Source: an uncultured Ruthenibacterium sp. (GTDB taxonomy: Bacteria; Bacillota; Clostridia; Oscillospirales; Ruminococcaceae). Taken from it: 60,993 bases of DNA. The first letter of the stretch is position 1; every line of letters starts with the position of its first letter. Location of the stretch: assembly GCA_910587145.1 (NCBI GenBank), contig CAJUMH010000019.1, forward strand, positions 1 through 60,993, given 5' to 3'. Shown piece by piece: positions 49,598 to 58,067 of the stretch. The notes beneath the pieces are model-generated. The model was given only the letters and a program-made list of their open reading frames with translations. It was not told the DNA's origin and made no database searches. The position numbers were made by a program, and so were the translations under genes.

Positions 49598-52006
49598 GTG
49601 AACACAGTGTATTCCAAAAAAGAATTTGAAAAAATGATGGCGGAAAAGCTGTTCAGCGAATTTTCCATTGACATGGCCTCGGCTACAAACGAGCAGATCT
49701 ATCGCGCGCTTGCGCTTGTGGTGCGCGGCCTGCTCAGTGCCAAGCGCAAGCGTTTTATGTCGCGCACCTACGGCGCAAACGGCAAGCAGGTATATTATTT
49801 GTGCATGGAATTCCTCATGGGCCGCAGCCTGAAGACCAGCCTGATGAATTTGGAGCTGACAGAGGTTGTGGACGAGCTGCTGCAGGATTACAATATCCAG
49901 CTGGATAAGATTTTTGAAAAGGAATCCGACGCGGGCCTGGGCAACGGCGGCCTGGGCCGTCTGGCCGCGTGCTATCTGGACGGCATGGCCACCGATGATA
50001 TTCCCGGCATGGGATATTCCATCCTGTACGAATATGGCATTTTTAAGCAGCGCATTGTAGACGGCTGGCAGCAGGAGCTGGCGGACAACTGGCTGCCGGG
50101 CGGCAGCGTATGGCTCAAGCGCCATCCCGATCAGGCCATCGAGGTGCATTTCGACGGCGAGATCGAAGAGATCTGGGACGGCCAGTATCATCATGTGAAG
50201 CACAAGAACTATTCCACCGTCATTGCGCTGCCCAGCGATATGTACGTGGCGGGCTATGATTCGAACGGCGTTTCCAAGCTGCGCCTGTGGCAGGCGCAGA
50301 GCCCCGGCTTTGATATGGCCAGCTTCAACGCGGGCGATTACTCCAACGCCATCGGCAAGAGCGCCAATGCCGAGCTCATCAGCAAGGTGCTGTATCCGAA
50401 CGACAATCACGTTGAGGGCAAGATCCTGCGTCTGCGCCAGCAGTACTTCCTGTCGGCGGCCTCCATCGCGGATATCGTGACAAACCACCTCTCGCAGTAC
50501 GGTACGCTGGAAAACCTGCCGGATAAAGTCGCCATCCACATCAACGATACCCACCCCACGCTGGCCATTCCCGAGCTGATGCGCATTTTGCTGGACGAGT
50601 GCGGATATTCGTGGGAAAAATCGTTCGACATCACACGCCGCACCTTTGCCTACACCAATCACACCGTCATGAGCGAGGCGCTGGAAAAGTGGAATGTCGA
50701 TATCTTTAAAAAGACGCTGCCGCGCATTTACCAGATCTGCGCAGAGCTGGACCGCCGCTGCCGCGCCGATTTTGAACGGGCCTTCCCCGGCGATCAGGGC
50801 AAGATCGACTATATGGCGATCCTTGGCGACAATCAGGTGCGCATGGCGAATATCTGCTGCTACGTCTGCCACACCATCAACGGCGTATCCAAGCTGCACA
50901 GCGAGATCATCAAGCAGAGCGTGTTCCACGATTACTTCCTGTACAGCCCGGAAAAGTTTACCAACGTAACCAACGGCATCGCCTACCGCCGCTGGCTGCT
51001 CGCGGCCAATCCCGGGCTGACAAAGCTGCTGGAGGAAACCATCGGCCCCGAGTTCAAACACGATGCCTCGGCGCTGAAAAAGCTGGAGCGGTTCAAAGCG
51101 GACGCCGGCGTACTGAAGGCGCTGGACGATGTGAAGGAAGCCAATAAGGCGATCTTTGCCCAGCATCTGAAGAAGCTCACCGGGCAGGAGATCGACCCCC
51201 ACACCATTTTCGACGTACAGGTCAAGCGCCTGCACGAGTATAAGCGCCAGCACCTGAACGCGCTGAATATCGCCTCGCAGTATCTGTATATCAAAGACAA
51301 TCCCAACGCCGATTTTGTGCCCAAAACGTATATCTTCGGCGCGAAGGCGGCCTCCGGCTACTACATGGCAAAGCAGATCATCCGCTTGATCTGCAAGCTT
51401 GGCGCCTTGATCGACGCCGACCCCGCCGTGCGCGATAAGCTGCGCGTGGTGTATTTGGAGGATTACAACGTCACCACCAGCGAACGCCTGATGCCCGCCA
51501 GCGAGGTGAGCGAGCAGATCAGCCTTGCGGGCACCGAGGCCTCGGGCACCAGCAACATGAAGTTCATGCTGAACGGCGCCATCACCCTTGGCACGCTGGA
51601 CGGCGCGAATGTTGAAATCGCCGAAGCAGCCGGCAAGGAAAACGAAGTGATCTTTGGCATGCTGACGCCCGAGGTGGAAGAGTGCAAGCGCTTTGGCTAC
51701 CACCCCTCCACATTCATCAACAGCTGCCCCGAGGCCGTGGAGGTGCTCAGCTTTTTGGAGCGCGGCTGGAACGGCGAGAGCTTCCACGAGATCGTCAACA
51801 ACCTGCGCACCAGCGACCCGTATATGGTAATGGCCGATTTCGTCGATTACCGCCGCGCGCAGAACGAGGTGAGCTCGCTGTACCTCGACCGGCCCACCTG
51901 GAACCGCATGAGCCTGATGAACATCGCGAACGCCGGCATTTTCTCGGCCGACCGTTCTGTTTACGATTACGCCCGCGATATCTGGCATATCCGCCCGGTG
52001 AAATAA
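49598..52006 (+). CDS. glgP: Glycogen/maltodextrin phosphorylase
   Basis: An 802-residue GT35 phosphorylase of the usual length. MGRSLKTSLMNL, NGGLGRLAACYLDGMA and HINDTHPTLAIPELMR are in the N-terminal half; the PLP site EASGTSNMKFMLNG with its lysine and the LGTLDGANVEI loop are in the C-terminal half. It splits glycogen or maltodextrin to glucose 1-phosphate. The GTG at 49598 has GGGAG 7 nt upstream; a TTG two codons before is less well placed. It stands alone with its own promoter and terminator. Confidence 0.97.
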   Translation: MNTVYSKKEFEKMMAEKLFSEFSIDMASATNEQIYRALALVVRGLLSAKRKRFMSRTYGANGKQVYYLCMEFLMGRSLKTSLMNLELTEVVDELLQDYNIQLDKIFEKESDAGLGNGGLGRLAACYLDGMATDDIPGMGYSILYEYGIFKQRIVDGWQQELADNWLPGGSVWLKRHPDQAIEVHFDGEIEEIWDGQYHHVKHKNYSTVIALPSDMYVAGYDSNGVSKLRLWQAQSPGFDMASFNAGDYSNAIGKSANAELISKVLYPNDNHVEGKILRLRQQYFLSAASIADIVTNHLSQYGTLENLPDKVAIHINDTHPTLAIPELMRILLDECGYSWEKSFDITRRTFAYTNHTVMSEALEKWNVDIFKKTLPRIYQICAELDRRCRADFERAFPGDQGKIDYMAILGDNQVRMANICCYVCHTINGVSKLHSEIIKQSVFHDYFLYSPEKFTNVTNGIAYRRWLLAANPGLTKLLEETIGPEFKHDASALKKLERFKADAGVLKALDDVKEANKAIFAQHLKKLTGQEIDPHTIFDVQVKRLHEYKRQHLNALNIASQYLYIKDNPNADFVPKTYIFGAKAASGYYMAKQIIRLICKLGALIDADPAVRDKLRVVYLEDYNVTTSERLMPASEVSEQISLAGTEASGTSNMKFMLNGAITLGTLDGANVEIAEAAGKENEVIFGMLTPEVEECKRFGYHPSTFINSCPEAVEVLSFLERGWNGESFHEIVNNLRTSDPYMVMADFVDYRRAQNEVSSLYLDRPTWNRMSLMNIANAGIFSADRSVYDYARDIWHIRPVK

Positions 52007-52061
52007 CCGGCGGGCCAAAAGGGCGGCCTTTGCAAAACATCCCCTAAAAACAACGCACAAC

Positions 52062-52110
52062 AAAACACGGTCTCCATCGGCTTTTGCTGCCTTTGAGACC
52101 GTGTTTTTTT
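52062..52110 (+). terminator. Rho-independent terminator of glgP
   Basis: AAAACACGGTCTC (52062-52074) pairs with GAGACCGTGTTTT (52095-52107) and ends in a T-run. Confidence 0.95.
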
Positions 52111-52220
52111 CTGTTCTGCCGCGAAGGGCCTCTGCATTCAAACACCCTTTGCAGGGCGCCGCCCATTACAGGCAGCTCCGTCAGAAAGCGAAGCGGCTGC
52201 GCGGGCCTTTTCCGGCGGTT

Positions 52221-52245
52221 CGCTTTCGGATCTCATCGCCCTGTC
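52221..52245 (-). repeat. Dispersed repeat, weak copy 3
   Basis: The minus strand reads AGGGCGATGAGATCCGAAA and then GCG, close to the core of copies 1 and 2. It lies in the 336-nt gap after glgP, about 100 nt downstream of galM; the rest of that gap has no gene. Confidence 0.4.
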
Positions 52246-52342
52246 CGAACCATCTTTTGTGCAAATTGCCGCCGCTGTTTCTTCCGCCGCTGCGTTTTGC
52301 AGGGTGCCGGGGTCTGGGCTTTTGGGCGCATGCCGGTAGCGG

Positions 52343-53383
52343 TTATTCCGTGCGGAACCGATAGATCGTGATCTCGTGATACGTCTGGCCGGGGCGCAGC
52401 TCCACCGAGGGAAACTGCGGATGCGAGGGCGCGCAGGGGTAGTGCTGCGTCTCCAGGCAAAAGCCCTGATACTGCCCGTAAGCACCGCCCGTTTCGCCCG
52501 GGCGCACATCATCGGCAAGGAAGTTGCCCGTATACAGCTGCAGGCCGGGCTGGGTGGTATATACCTCCATCGTGATGCCGGTTTTTTCCGAGTGCGCCCG
52601 CGCGGCCAGCTCCGGCCCGCCCGCCGCCTTGTCCAGCACAAAGTTGTGGTCGTAGCCCCGGCACAATTTTAGTTGACCGTAATCTGCGCGGATATCGCGC
52701 CCGATGGGCTTTGCCGCGGTAAAATCCATCGGCGTGCCCGCCACGGGCAGGATGCGCCCGGTGGGGCAGGTTTCGGCGTTGCCCTCGGTAAAAGCGGAGG
52801 CGTTCAGCCACAGCGTCTGTTCCAGCACATTGCCGCCGGACTGCCCCTCTAAATTAAAATAGCTGTGGTTCGTCAGGTTCACCAGCGTGGGCGCATCCGT
52901 CACTGCGGTGTAATCCATCACCAACGCGCCGTCGTCGGTGAGCGTATAGGCAACGCAAACGTCTACCGTGCCGGGAAAGCCGTCATCGCCGGCCGGGCTT
53001 GTGCCCCGCAGCACCAGGCTGCCGCCCTCGATGCCGCCCCGGTACACCCGCCTGCTGAACGTGCCGTGCAAATGGTTTTTTCCGTCATTGGCCGGCAGCA
53101 TATAGGTTTTGCCGTCCAGCACAAAGCGCGCGCCCTCAATTCGGTTCGCGCAGCGGCCCACAAACGCGCCCAGAAAGGCGTTTCCCCGCTCGTAGTCCGC
53201 CAGCGTGCTGTAGCCCAGCACCACATCGCGCGGCGTGCCCGAACGGTCGCGCACCCACACGCTTTCCACGGTGCAGCCGTATTCCAGCACCGTCACGCGC
53301 ATGCCGCCTGCGTTTTCCAAAATATATCGGGTCACTTCCTGCCCGTCCTGTGTGCGTCCGTAAAATTCGCTTCGAATCGGCAT
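52343..53383 (-). CDS. galM: Aldose 1-epimerase (galactose mutarotase)
   Basis: A 346-residue mutarotase. The substrate residues lie in GRCANRIEGARF, NHLHGTFSRRVY, LTNHSYFNLEG with the catalytic histidine, CRGYDHNFVL, and FCLETQHYPCAPSHPQFP with the catalytic glutamate. It interconverts alpha and beta forms of galactose or glucose, feeding the Leloir pathway. GGAGG lies 7 nt before the ATG at 53383; an ATG two codons earlier overlaps that site. It lies beside glycogen phosphorylase, though convergent with it. Confidence 0.95.
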   Translation of the reverse strand: MPIRSEFYGRTQDGQEVTRYILENAGGMRVTVLEYGCTVESVWVRDRSGTPRDVVLGYSTLADYERGNAFLGAFVGRCANRIEGARFVLDGKTYMLPANDGKNHLHGTFSRRVYRGGIEGGSLVLRGTSPAGDDGFPGTVDVCVAYTLTDDGALVMDYTAVTDAPTLVNLTNHSYFNLEGQSGGNVLEQTLWLNASAFTEGNAETCPTGRILPVAGTPMDFTAAKPIGRDIRADYGQLKLCRGYDHNFVLDKAAGGPELAARAHSEKTGITMEVYTTQPGLQLYTGNFLADDVRPGETGGAYGQYQGFCLETQHYPCAPSHPQFPSVELRPGQTYHEITIYRFRTE

Positions 53384-53548
53384 TGCCATCCCTCCGCTTT
53401 TTTCCTGCGCCGGATCGATCCCGCTTTTCTGTGCCCGGCAGCCCGCGCCGTTCAAGGCTTTGTCCGCTGCCGGTGTTCGCACCCGCCGGCGAACTTCATT
53501 CCCGTCACCGAGGTTCGCACCCGCCGCCGGCGGGCCGCACGCCCGTCC

Positions 53549-54745
53549 TCACCGGCTTTGCAGCGCGGCGGCCGCCTCGCGCAGCTTTTGCGCGGCGCGC
53601 TTTGTTTTTTGTGCATCGCCAAAGCCCGTAAGGCGAAAGTAGCCCTCGCCCCGCGCGCCGAAGCCCGCCCCCGGCGTACCCACCACGCCTGCGTGCTCCA
53701 AAAGATAATCGAAGAAATCCCACGAGGCCATGCCGCCGGGGCATTCCATCCAAAGATAGGGGCTGTTTTTGCCGCCGCAGTACCACACGCCCGCCTCATT
53801 CAGCGCCGCCGCGATCATTGCCGCGTTGGCGCGGTAGTATGCAATGGCCTCGCCCGTAGCCTGCCGCCCCGCGTCGGTGAACACCGCCGCAGCCGCGCGC
53901 TGCACAATATACGACACGCCGTTGTATTTTGTCGTCTGGCGGCGCAGCCACATGGCGTTCAGCTTCGTGCCGCCGCGCTTTAGCGCCATCGGCACCACAG
54001 TATAGCTGCACCGCGTGCCCGTAAAGCCCGCCGTCTTGGAGAGCGAGCAAAACTCGATTGCGCATGTCTTTGCGCCGTCGATCTCAAAAATGCTGTGCGG
54101 CACATCCGGCTCGGTGATAAAGCGCTCATACGCCGCGTCAAACAGCAGCACCGCGTCGTTTTCGTTCGCGTAATCCACCCACGCCTTCAGCTGCGCGCGG
54201 GTGTAGGCCGCGCCGGTGGGATTGTTCGGGCTGCAGATGTAGATGATATCCGCACGCACGCACGCGTCCGGCATCGGCAAAAAATCGTTCTCCCGTGTGG
54301 CGGACGCATAGAGGATGCGCCGCCCCGCCATTACGTTCGTATCCACGTAGACGGGGTACACCGGATCCGGCACCAGCACCGTGTTGTCCGCATCGAACAG
54401 CTCCAGAATGTTGCCCACGTCGCTTTTCGCGCCGTCGCCCACAAAGATCTCGTCCAGCTCCAGCGCAACGCCGTGCCGCGCGTACTCGGCCTGCAGCGCC
54501 GTGCGCAGAAAATCGTAGCCCTGGTCGGGGCCATAACCGCGGAACGTGGCCTTTTCGGCCATTTCGTCCGTTGCCGCGTGCAGTGCCTCGATTACCGGGC
54601 GCGCCAGCGGCAGCGTTACATCGCCGATGCCAAGGCGAATGACCTCCCTCTCCGGGTGCGCCGCCGTAAAGGCGTTCACCTTTTTGCCGATGGTGGAAAA
54701 CAAATAGCTCTCGGCCAGGTTTCCATAGTTTTGATTGATCTTCAC
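53549..54745 (-). CDS. dapL: LL-diaminopimelate aminotransferase
   Basis: A 398-residue class I/II PLP aminotransferase. It opens KINQNYGNLAESYLFSTIGKK, then GIGDVTLPLARPVIEAL, YGPDQGYDFLR, CSPNNPTGAAY and the PLP lysine in SLSKTAGFTGTRC, all DapL features. It forms LL-diaminopimelate from tetrahydrodipicolinate in one step, skipping the acylated route; DapF next to it follows in the pathway. The GTG at 54745 has GAGGGG 8 nt upstream. A three-copy 21-bp repeat lies directly before it. Confidence 0.95.
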   Translation of the reverse strand: MKINQNYGNLAESYLFSTIGKKVNAFTAAHPEREVIRLGIGDVTLPLARPVIEALHAATDEMAEKATFRGYGPDQGYDFLRTALQAEYARHGVALELDEIFVGDGAKSDVGNILELFDADNTVLVPDPVYPVYVDTNVMAGRRILYASATRENDFLPMPDACVRADIIYICSPNNPTGAAYTRAQLKAWVDYANENDAVLLFDAAYERFITEPDVPHSIFEIDGAKTCAIEFCSLSKTAGFTGTRCSYTVVPMALKRGGTKLNAMWLRRQTTKYNGVSYIVQRAAAAVFTDAGRQATGEAIAYYRANAAMIAAALNEAGVWYCGGKNSPYLWMECPGGMASWDFFDYLLEHAGVVGTPGAGFGARGEGYFRLTGFGDAQKTKRAAQKLREAAAALQSR

Positions 54746-54782
54746 GTATCTTTCCCCTCTCTTGGTTTCTGCCCGCATCCCC

Positions 54783-54845
54783 TCAAATGCGGCCCTTCTT
54801 TCTTCAAATGCGGCCTTTCTCCTTTTAAGTGCGGCCCTTCTTCTT
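54783..54845. repeat. Three imperfect 21-bp tandem repeats
   Basis: Units at 54783-54803, 54804-54824 and 54825-54845 share TCAAATGCGGCC with a pyrimidine-rich end. They lie 38 nt upstream of the dapL start, on the transcribed leader side. Confidence 0.8.
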
Positions 54846-54965
54846 TTGGCGCGCCGCTGCTGCGGCGCGTATTTCCGCCCTGCCCAAACCGCCGCCAGGC
54901 GGGCCGGCGGCAAGCGCCGCGCGGCCCCGGCCGGCCTTGCGGGCGGTTTTATCAGAAAACAAAGC

Positions 54966-55008
54966 CGCTTCGTTTTCTGATCTCACCGTTCTTTTCCCCG
55001 GCAGGGCT
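54966..55008 (-). repeat. Dispersed repeat, copy 2
   Basis: On the minus strand AGCCCTGCC abuts the dapF stop and, after about 10 nt, comes CGGTGAGATCAGAAAAC then GAAGCG. The start of the core also forms a 9-bp hairpin with 54951-54960. Same layout as copy 1. Confidence 0.6.
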
Positions 55009-55838
55009 TAAATCTCTACCGTGCCGGTGAATACCTCCACGGCCTCGCCCGTCATCAAAATCGTGTCCTCTGTCCAGCGGATCGTCAGCACGCCGCCCAA
55101 AAGGCGCACCTCCACGTCTGTATTCCGCGCGCACAGACCGTTCTGAACGGCGGCAGCCACCGAGGCGCACGCGCCCGTGCCGCAGGCCATCGTCTCGCCG
55201 CTGCCGCGCTCCCACACGCGCATCGTCAGATGGGTGGCGTCCTCGCGGTGCACAAACTCGGTGTTCACGCCCTCGGGGAACCACGCGCTGCGCTCCAGCT
55301 TGCCGCCCAGCCGGGGCAGATCCACCGCGCCGGGGTCGGCCACAAAGATCACGCAGTGCGGGTTGCCCATGGAAACGCACGTCATGCGCAGCCTTGCTTC
55401 GTCCGCAAGCAGCTGCACGCCAACGGCGGGCGCTTCAAAGCCCGCCAGCGGAATTTTTTTCGGCTCGAACAGGGGCGCGCCCATATCCACCGTAAGGCGG
55501 CCGGGCGCTTTGCGCACGATGTGCTTGATGCCCGCCAGTGTTTCGATGTTCACCGTGCTGCCCTGCACATAGCCGTGCCGGAACAGATATTCCGCCACAC
55601 AGCGCACCCCGTTGCCGCACATTTTGCCCTCGCTGCTATCGGCATTGAACATGCGCATTTTCGCGTCCGCCGCGTCGGACGGGCAGATCAGAATCAGCCC
55701 GTCCCCGCCAATGCCCTTGTGCCGGTCGGAAAGGCGCCGGGCCAGCGCTTCCGGTTCTTTTACGGTCTGGCGAAAGCAATCCACATACACGTAGTCGTTC
55801 CCGCAGCCGTGCATTTTGGTAAATTCCAGTTTTTCCAT
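55008..55838 (-). CDS. dapF: Diaminopimelate epimerase
   Basis: A 276-residue racemase of usual size. FTKMHGCGNDYVYVD opens it, the first catalytic cysteine is in SSEGKMCGNGVRCVAE, and the second in GETMACGTGACASV. It turns LL- into meso-diaminopimelate for lysine and peptidoglycan. It precedes dapL by about 260 nt on the same strand and follows purA by 54 nt, so the three may be one transcript. The start at 55838 follows GGGGGAGA. Confidence 0.97.
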   Translation of the reverse strand: MEKLEFTKMHGCGNDYVYVDCFRQTVKEPEALARRLSDRHKGIGGDGLILICPSDAADAKMRMFNADSSEGKMCGNGVRCVAEYLFRHGYVQGSTVNIETLAGIKHIVRKAPGRLTVDMGAPLFEPKKIPLAGFEAPAVGVQLLADEARLRMTCVSMGNPHCVIFVADPGAVDLPRLGGKLERSAWFPEGVNTEFVHREDATHLTMRVWERGSGETMACGTGACASVAAAVQNGLCARNTDVEVRLLGGVLTIRWTEDTILMTGEAVEVFTGTVEI

Positions 55839-55892
55839 CGCCGTCTCCCCCTCCGCGTGCGTAAGCCCGGGCCGCCGCATCAAAAATCCTTC

Positions 55893-57164
55893 TTACCGTT
55901 CAAAATACTGCTCGCGCTCGGCACCCACGGAAATATAGCGGATCTTTACGCCCACAGCTTCCTCTAAATAGGTGATATACGCCTGCGCGGCCCCCGGCAG
56001 CTCATTCCACGCGCGGCAGCCGGAAATATCCGTCTTCCAGCCGGGCATCGTGATGTTTACGGGTTTTGCGCGCTCCTGCGCGTCGCCGTAGGGGAACTCC
56101 TCCACGCGCGCGCCGTCCAGCTCGTAGGCCACTGTTACAGGGATCTCGTCCAGATCGTCTAAAATATCCAGCTTTGTCAGCGCCAGCTCGTCGGCGCCCT
56201 GCGCGCGGCAGCCGTAACGGCTGGCCACCACGTCGAACGGGCCTACACGGCGCGGGCGGCCGGTGGCCGCGCCGTACTCGCCGCCGGCAGCGCGCAGGCG
56301 CTCGGCCTCCTCGCCGAACAGCTCGCACGGGAACGGCCCCTCTCCCACGCAGGAGGAATACGCCTTCATCACGCCGATGTTGCGGTCGATCCTATGATTC
56401 GGAATGCCCGCGCCCACGGGCGCATATGCGCCGATGACGTTCGACGAGGAAGTATAGGGATAAATGCCGAAATCAATATCCCGCAGCGCGCCCAGCTGGG
56501 CCTCGAACAGAATGTTTTTTCCGGCCTTTGCCGCCTTGTCCAGGTACAGCCCCGTATCACAGACATAGGGCTTCAGCACATCACCGTATTCACACAGCCA
56601 CGCCCACATCTCGTCCGCGCTTACGGGCGGCTTGCCGTAAACGCCCTCGATCGTCAGGTTTTTGTAGGCGACAATATCCGCAAGGCGCGCCTTTGCGGTT
56701 TCGGGCTGGAACAAATCGCCCATGCGCAGAGCCTTCTTCATATATTTATCGCCGTACACGGGCGCGATGCCGCGCCGCGTAGAGCCGTATTTTGCATCGG
56801 CCAGGCGATCTTCCTCGTAGCAGTCGAGCAGCCTGTGGTACGGCATACAGATCACCGCCCGCTCGGAGATCTTCAGATTCTCCGGCCCGACGGCAATTCC
56901 CCCGGCGCGCAGGGCCTCGATCTCGTGCACCAGATGCTCCGGATCAATCACCATGCCGTTGCCCATCACATTCACCGTTGTTTCGCGCAAAATGCCCGAG
57001 GGCAGCAAATTCAGGATGAATTTTCCTTTTTCGTTGATGACGGTATGCCCCGCGTTGTTGCCGCCCTGATACCGCACTACAATATCGTAGCGCTCGCTCA
57101 GCAGATCGACCATGCGGCCCTTGCCCTCATCGCCCCAGTTTACGCCCGTAATCGCTGTCAGCAT
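55893..57164 (-). CDS. purA: Adenylosuccinate synthetase
   Basis: A 423-residue enzyme close to the normal 427-430. ITGVNWGDEGKGRMVDLL is the GTP loop, where most family members have GxQWGDEGKGK; QGGNNAGHTV, GNGMVIDPEHLVHEI and STRRGIAPVYGDKY are the IMP and metal sites, and GRPRRVGPFDVVASRYGC the late conserved block. It makes adenylosuccinate from IMP and aspartate. Its Q-to-N change in the loop and the SSSNVIGAY segment place it in a side branch. Its promoter lies 64 nt upstream. Confidence 0.95.
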   Translation of the reverse strand: MLTAITGVNWGDEGKGRMVDLLSERYDIVVRYQGGNNAGHTVINEKGKFILNLLPSGILRETTVNVMGNGMVIDPEHLVHEIEALRAGGIAVGPENLKISERAVICMPYHRLLDCYEEDRLADAKYGSTRRGIAPVYGDKYMKKALRMGDLFQPETAKARLADIVAYKNLTIEGVYGKPPVSADEMWAWLCEYGDVLKPYVCDTGLYLDKAAKAGKNILFEAQLGALRDIDFGIYPYTSSSNVIGAYAPVGAGIPNHRIDRNIGVMKAYSSCVGEGPFPCELFGEEAERLRAAGGEYGAATGRPRRVGPFDVVASRYGCRAQGADELALTKLDILDDLDEIPVTVAYELDGARVEEFPYGDAQERAKPVNITMPGWKTDISGCRAWNELPGAAQAYITYLEEAVGVKIRYISVGAEREQYFER

Positions 57165-57227
57165 TTTTCTCTCTCCCTTTTCCCTTTTCCCGCTCCGCGG
57201 CCTGCCGCGGAAGCCCACACAGTGTTT

Positions 57228-57233
57228 AGTATA
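57228..57233 (-). promoter_or_regulatory. Extended -10 promoter of purA
   Basis: On the minus strand TGATATACT: the -10 box TATACT (57228-57233) has a TG ahead; the -35 region is weak. No PurR box or riboswitch was recognised. Confidence 0.55.
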
Positions 57234-57439
57234 TCACAATCCCGCGCAGGAAGCTATACGGAATTGATAAAAAGTCTGATTGGGCAGAAAGCGGCCGCTT
57301 GCCTGCCGGTTTCCTCCTTGACCATCACCGCGCACGGGAATCGTTAGGCATTTTTATTGCCGCCATTGAGAAAATACCCTGTGAGGCATTCTTCAGCGAC
57401 AGCGGGCGGAAGGGATGGCTGGCAGATATGCTCAGATGA
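57230..57439 (+). pseudogene. C-terminal remnant of an unknown gene
   Basis: One plus-strand frame is open from 57230 to a stop at 57437-57439 without a start codon or ribosome site. It reads SGRLPAGFLLDHH, then ARESLGIFIAAIEKIPCE and FFSDSGRKGWLADMLR. The end is balanced and coding-like, and a strong hairpin terminator follows 4 nt later on the same strand. I take it for the 3' end of a lost gene. Family unknown. Confidence 0.4.
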
Positions 57440-57442
57440 ACG

Positions 57443-57480
57443 AACAGAGCCGCCCGGAAAACGGGCGGCTCTGTTTTACT
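57443..57480 (+). terminator. Strong hairpin terminator
   Basis: AACAGAGCCGCCCG (57443-57456) and CGGGCGGCTCTGTT (57462-57475) form a 14-bp stem with a 5-nt loop. The T-run (TTTTACTTTTT) is on the plus side; it may also stop the minus-strand abrB transcript. Confidence 0.85.
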
Positions 57481-57539
57481 TTTTGATGCACCTGCTGCCG
57501 CCGTGAACCGCGGCCCATTGCAGGCAGCCTTCCCCGCGT

Positions 57540-57782
57540 TTACAGCGCCGCGATCTTTGCGCGGCAGGCGCCGCAGATGTTGCGCCCTTCATATTGCTGC
57601 ACCTGTTCCGCGCTGCCGCAGAAGATACACGCCGGCTGATATTTTTTCAGCACGATGACGTCACTGTCCACATAAACCTCCAGAGCGGCATCCTTATCAA
57701 TATCCAGCATGCGCCGCAGTTCGATCGGCAGTACAATACGGCCCAGGTTATCCACCGGCCGAACAATCCCCGTTGACTTCAA
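57540..57782 (-). CDS. AbrB/SpoVT-type regulator with a zinc-ribbon tail
   Basis: An 80-residue protein. Residues 3-48 are the AbrB swapped-hairpin DNA-binding domain (TGIVRPVDNLGRIVLPIELRR, here read as GIVRPVDNLGRIVLPIELR). Residues 50-77 hold CIFCGSAEQ and CGACRAK, two CxxC pairs that should bind zinc. AbrB of Bacillus represses many post-exponential genes; the zinc tail is common in clostridial forms. The start is TTG at 57782 with AAGGAAG 8 nt upstream; a consensus promoter stands 190 nt ahead. A TTG start may keep its level low. Confidence 0.88.
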   Translation of the reverse strand: MKSTGIVRPVDNLGRIVLPIELRRMLDIDKDAALEVYVDSDVIVLKKYQPACIFCGSAEQVQQYEGRNICGACRAKIAAL

Positions 57783-57971
57783 TGTACTCGCTTCCTTTCT
57801 GAACGCTTCGTTGTAAAATGGCAGTGTGGGTGCAAAATGCCCGTCGCCATGCCCTGCGGCGTGGCAGGCATTCGTGCCTGTTCGGCCCACAAAGGCGCGT
57901 GCCGGGCCCCTGTTTGGCCCGCCGTTCGCACCCGGCGCCCAAAAAACGGCATACCCCTACCGCTGGTATTG

Positions 57972-58000
57972 ATTATACAATATTCCGCAGGAATTGTCAA
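57972..58000 (-). promoter_or_regulatory. Consensus sigma-A promoter of the abrB-like gene
   Basis: On the minus strand TTGACA (57995-58000), 17 nt, TATAAT (57972-57977): a perfect match to the consensus. The leader to the TTG start is about 185 nt with no recognised element. Confidence 0.9.
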
Positions 58001-58067
58001 TATGTGGAATAAAAAGAATTATTTTACATTTTTGGGAGGAATACCCATGCATCGGGAAGAATCCCGT

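Noticed and set aside
49565..52141. 858-codon open frame antisense to glgP
   Set aside because: The glycogen phosphorylase on the other strand is unmistakable along its whole length; the antisense frame lacks motifs and a start site.
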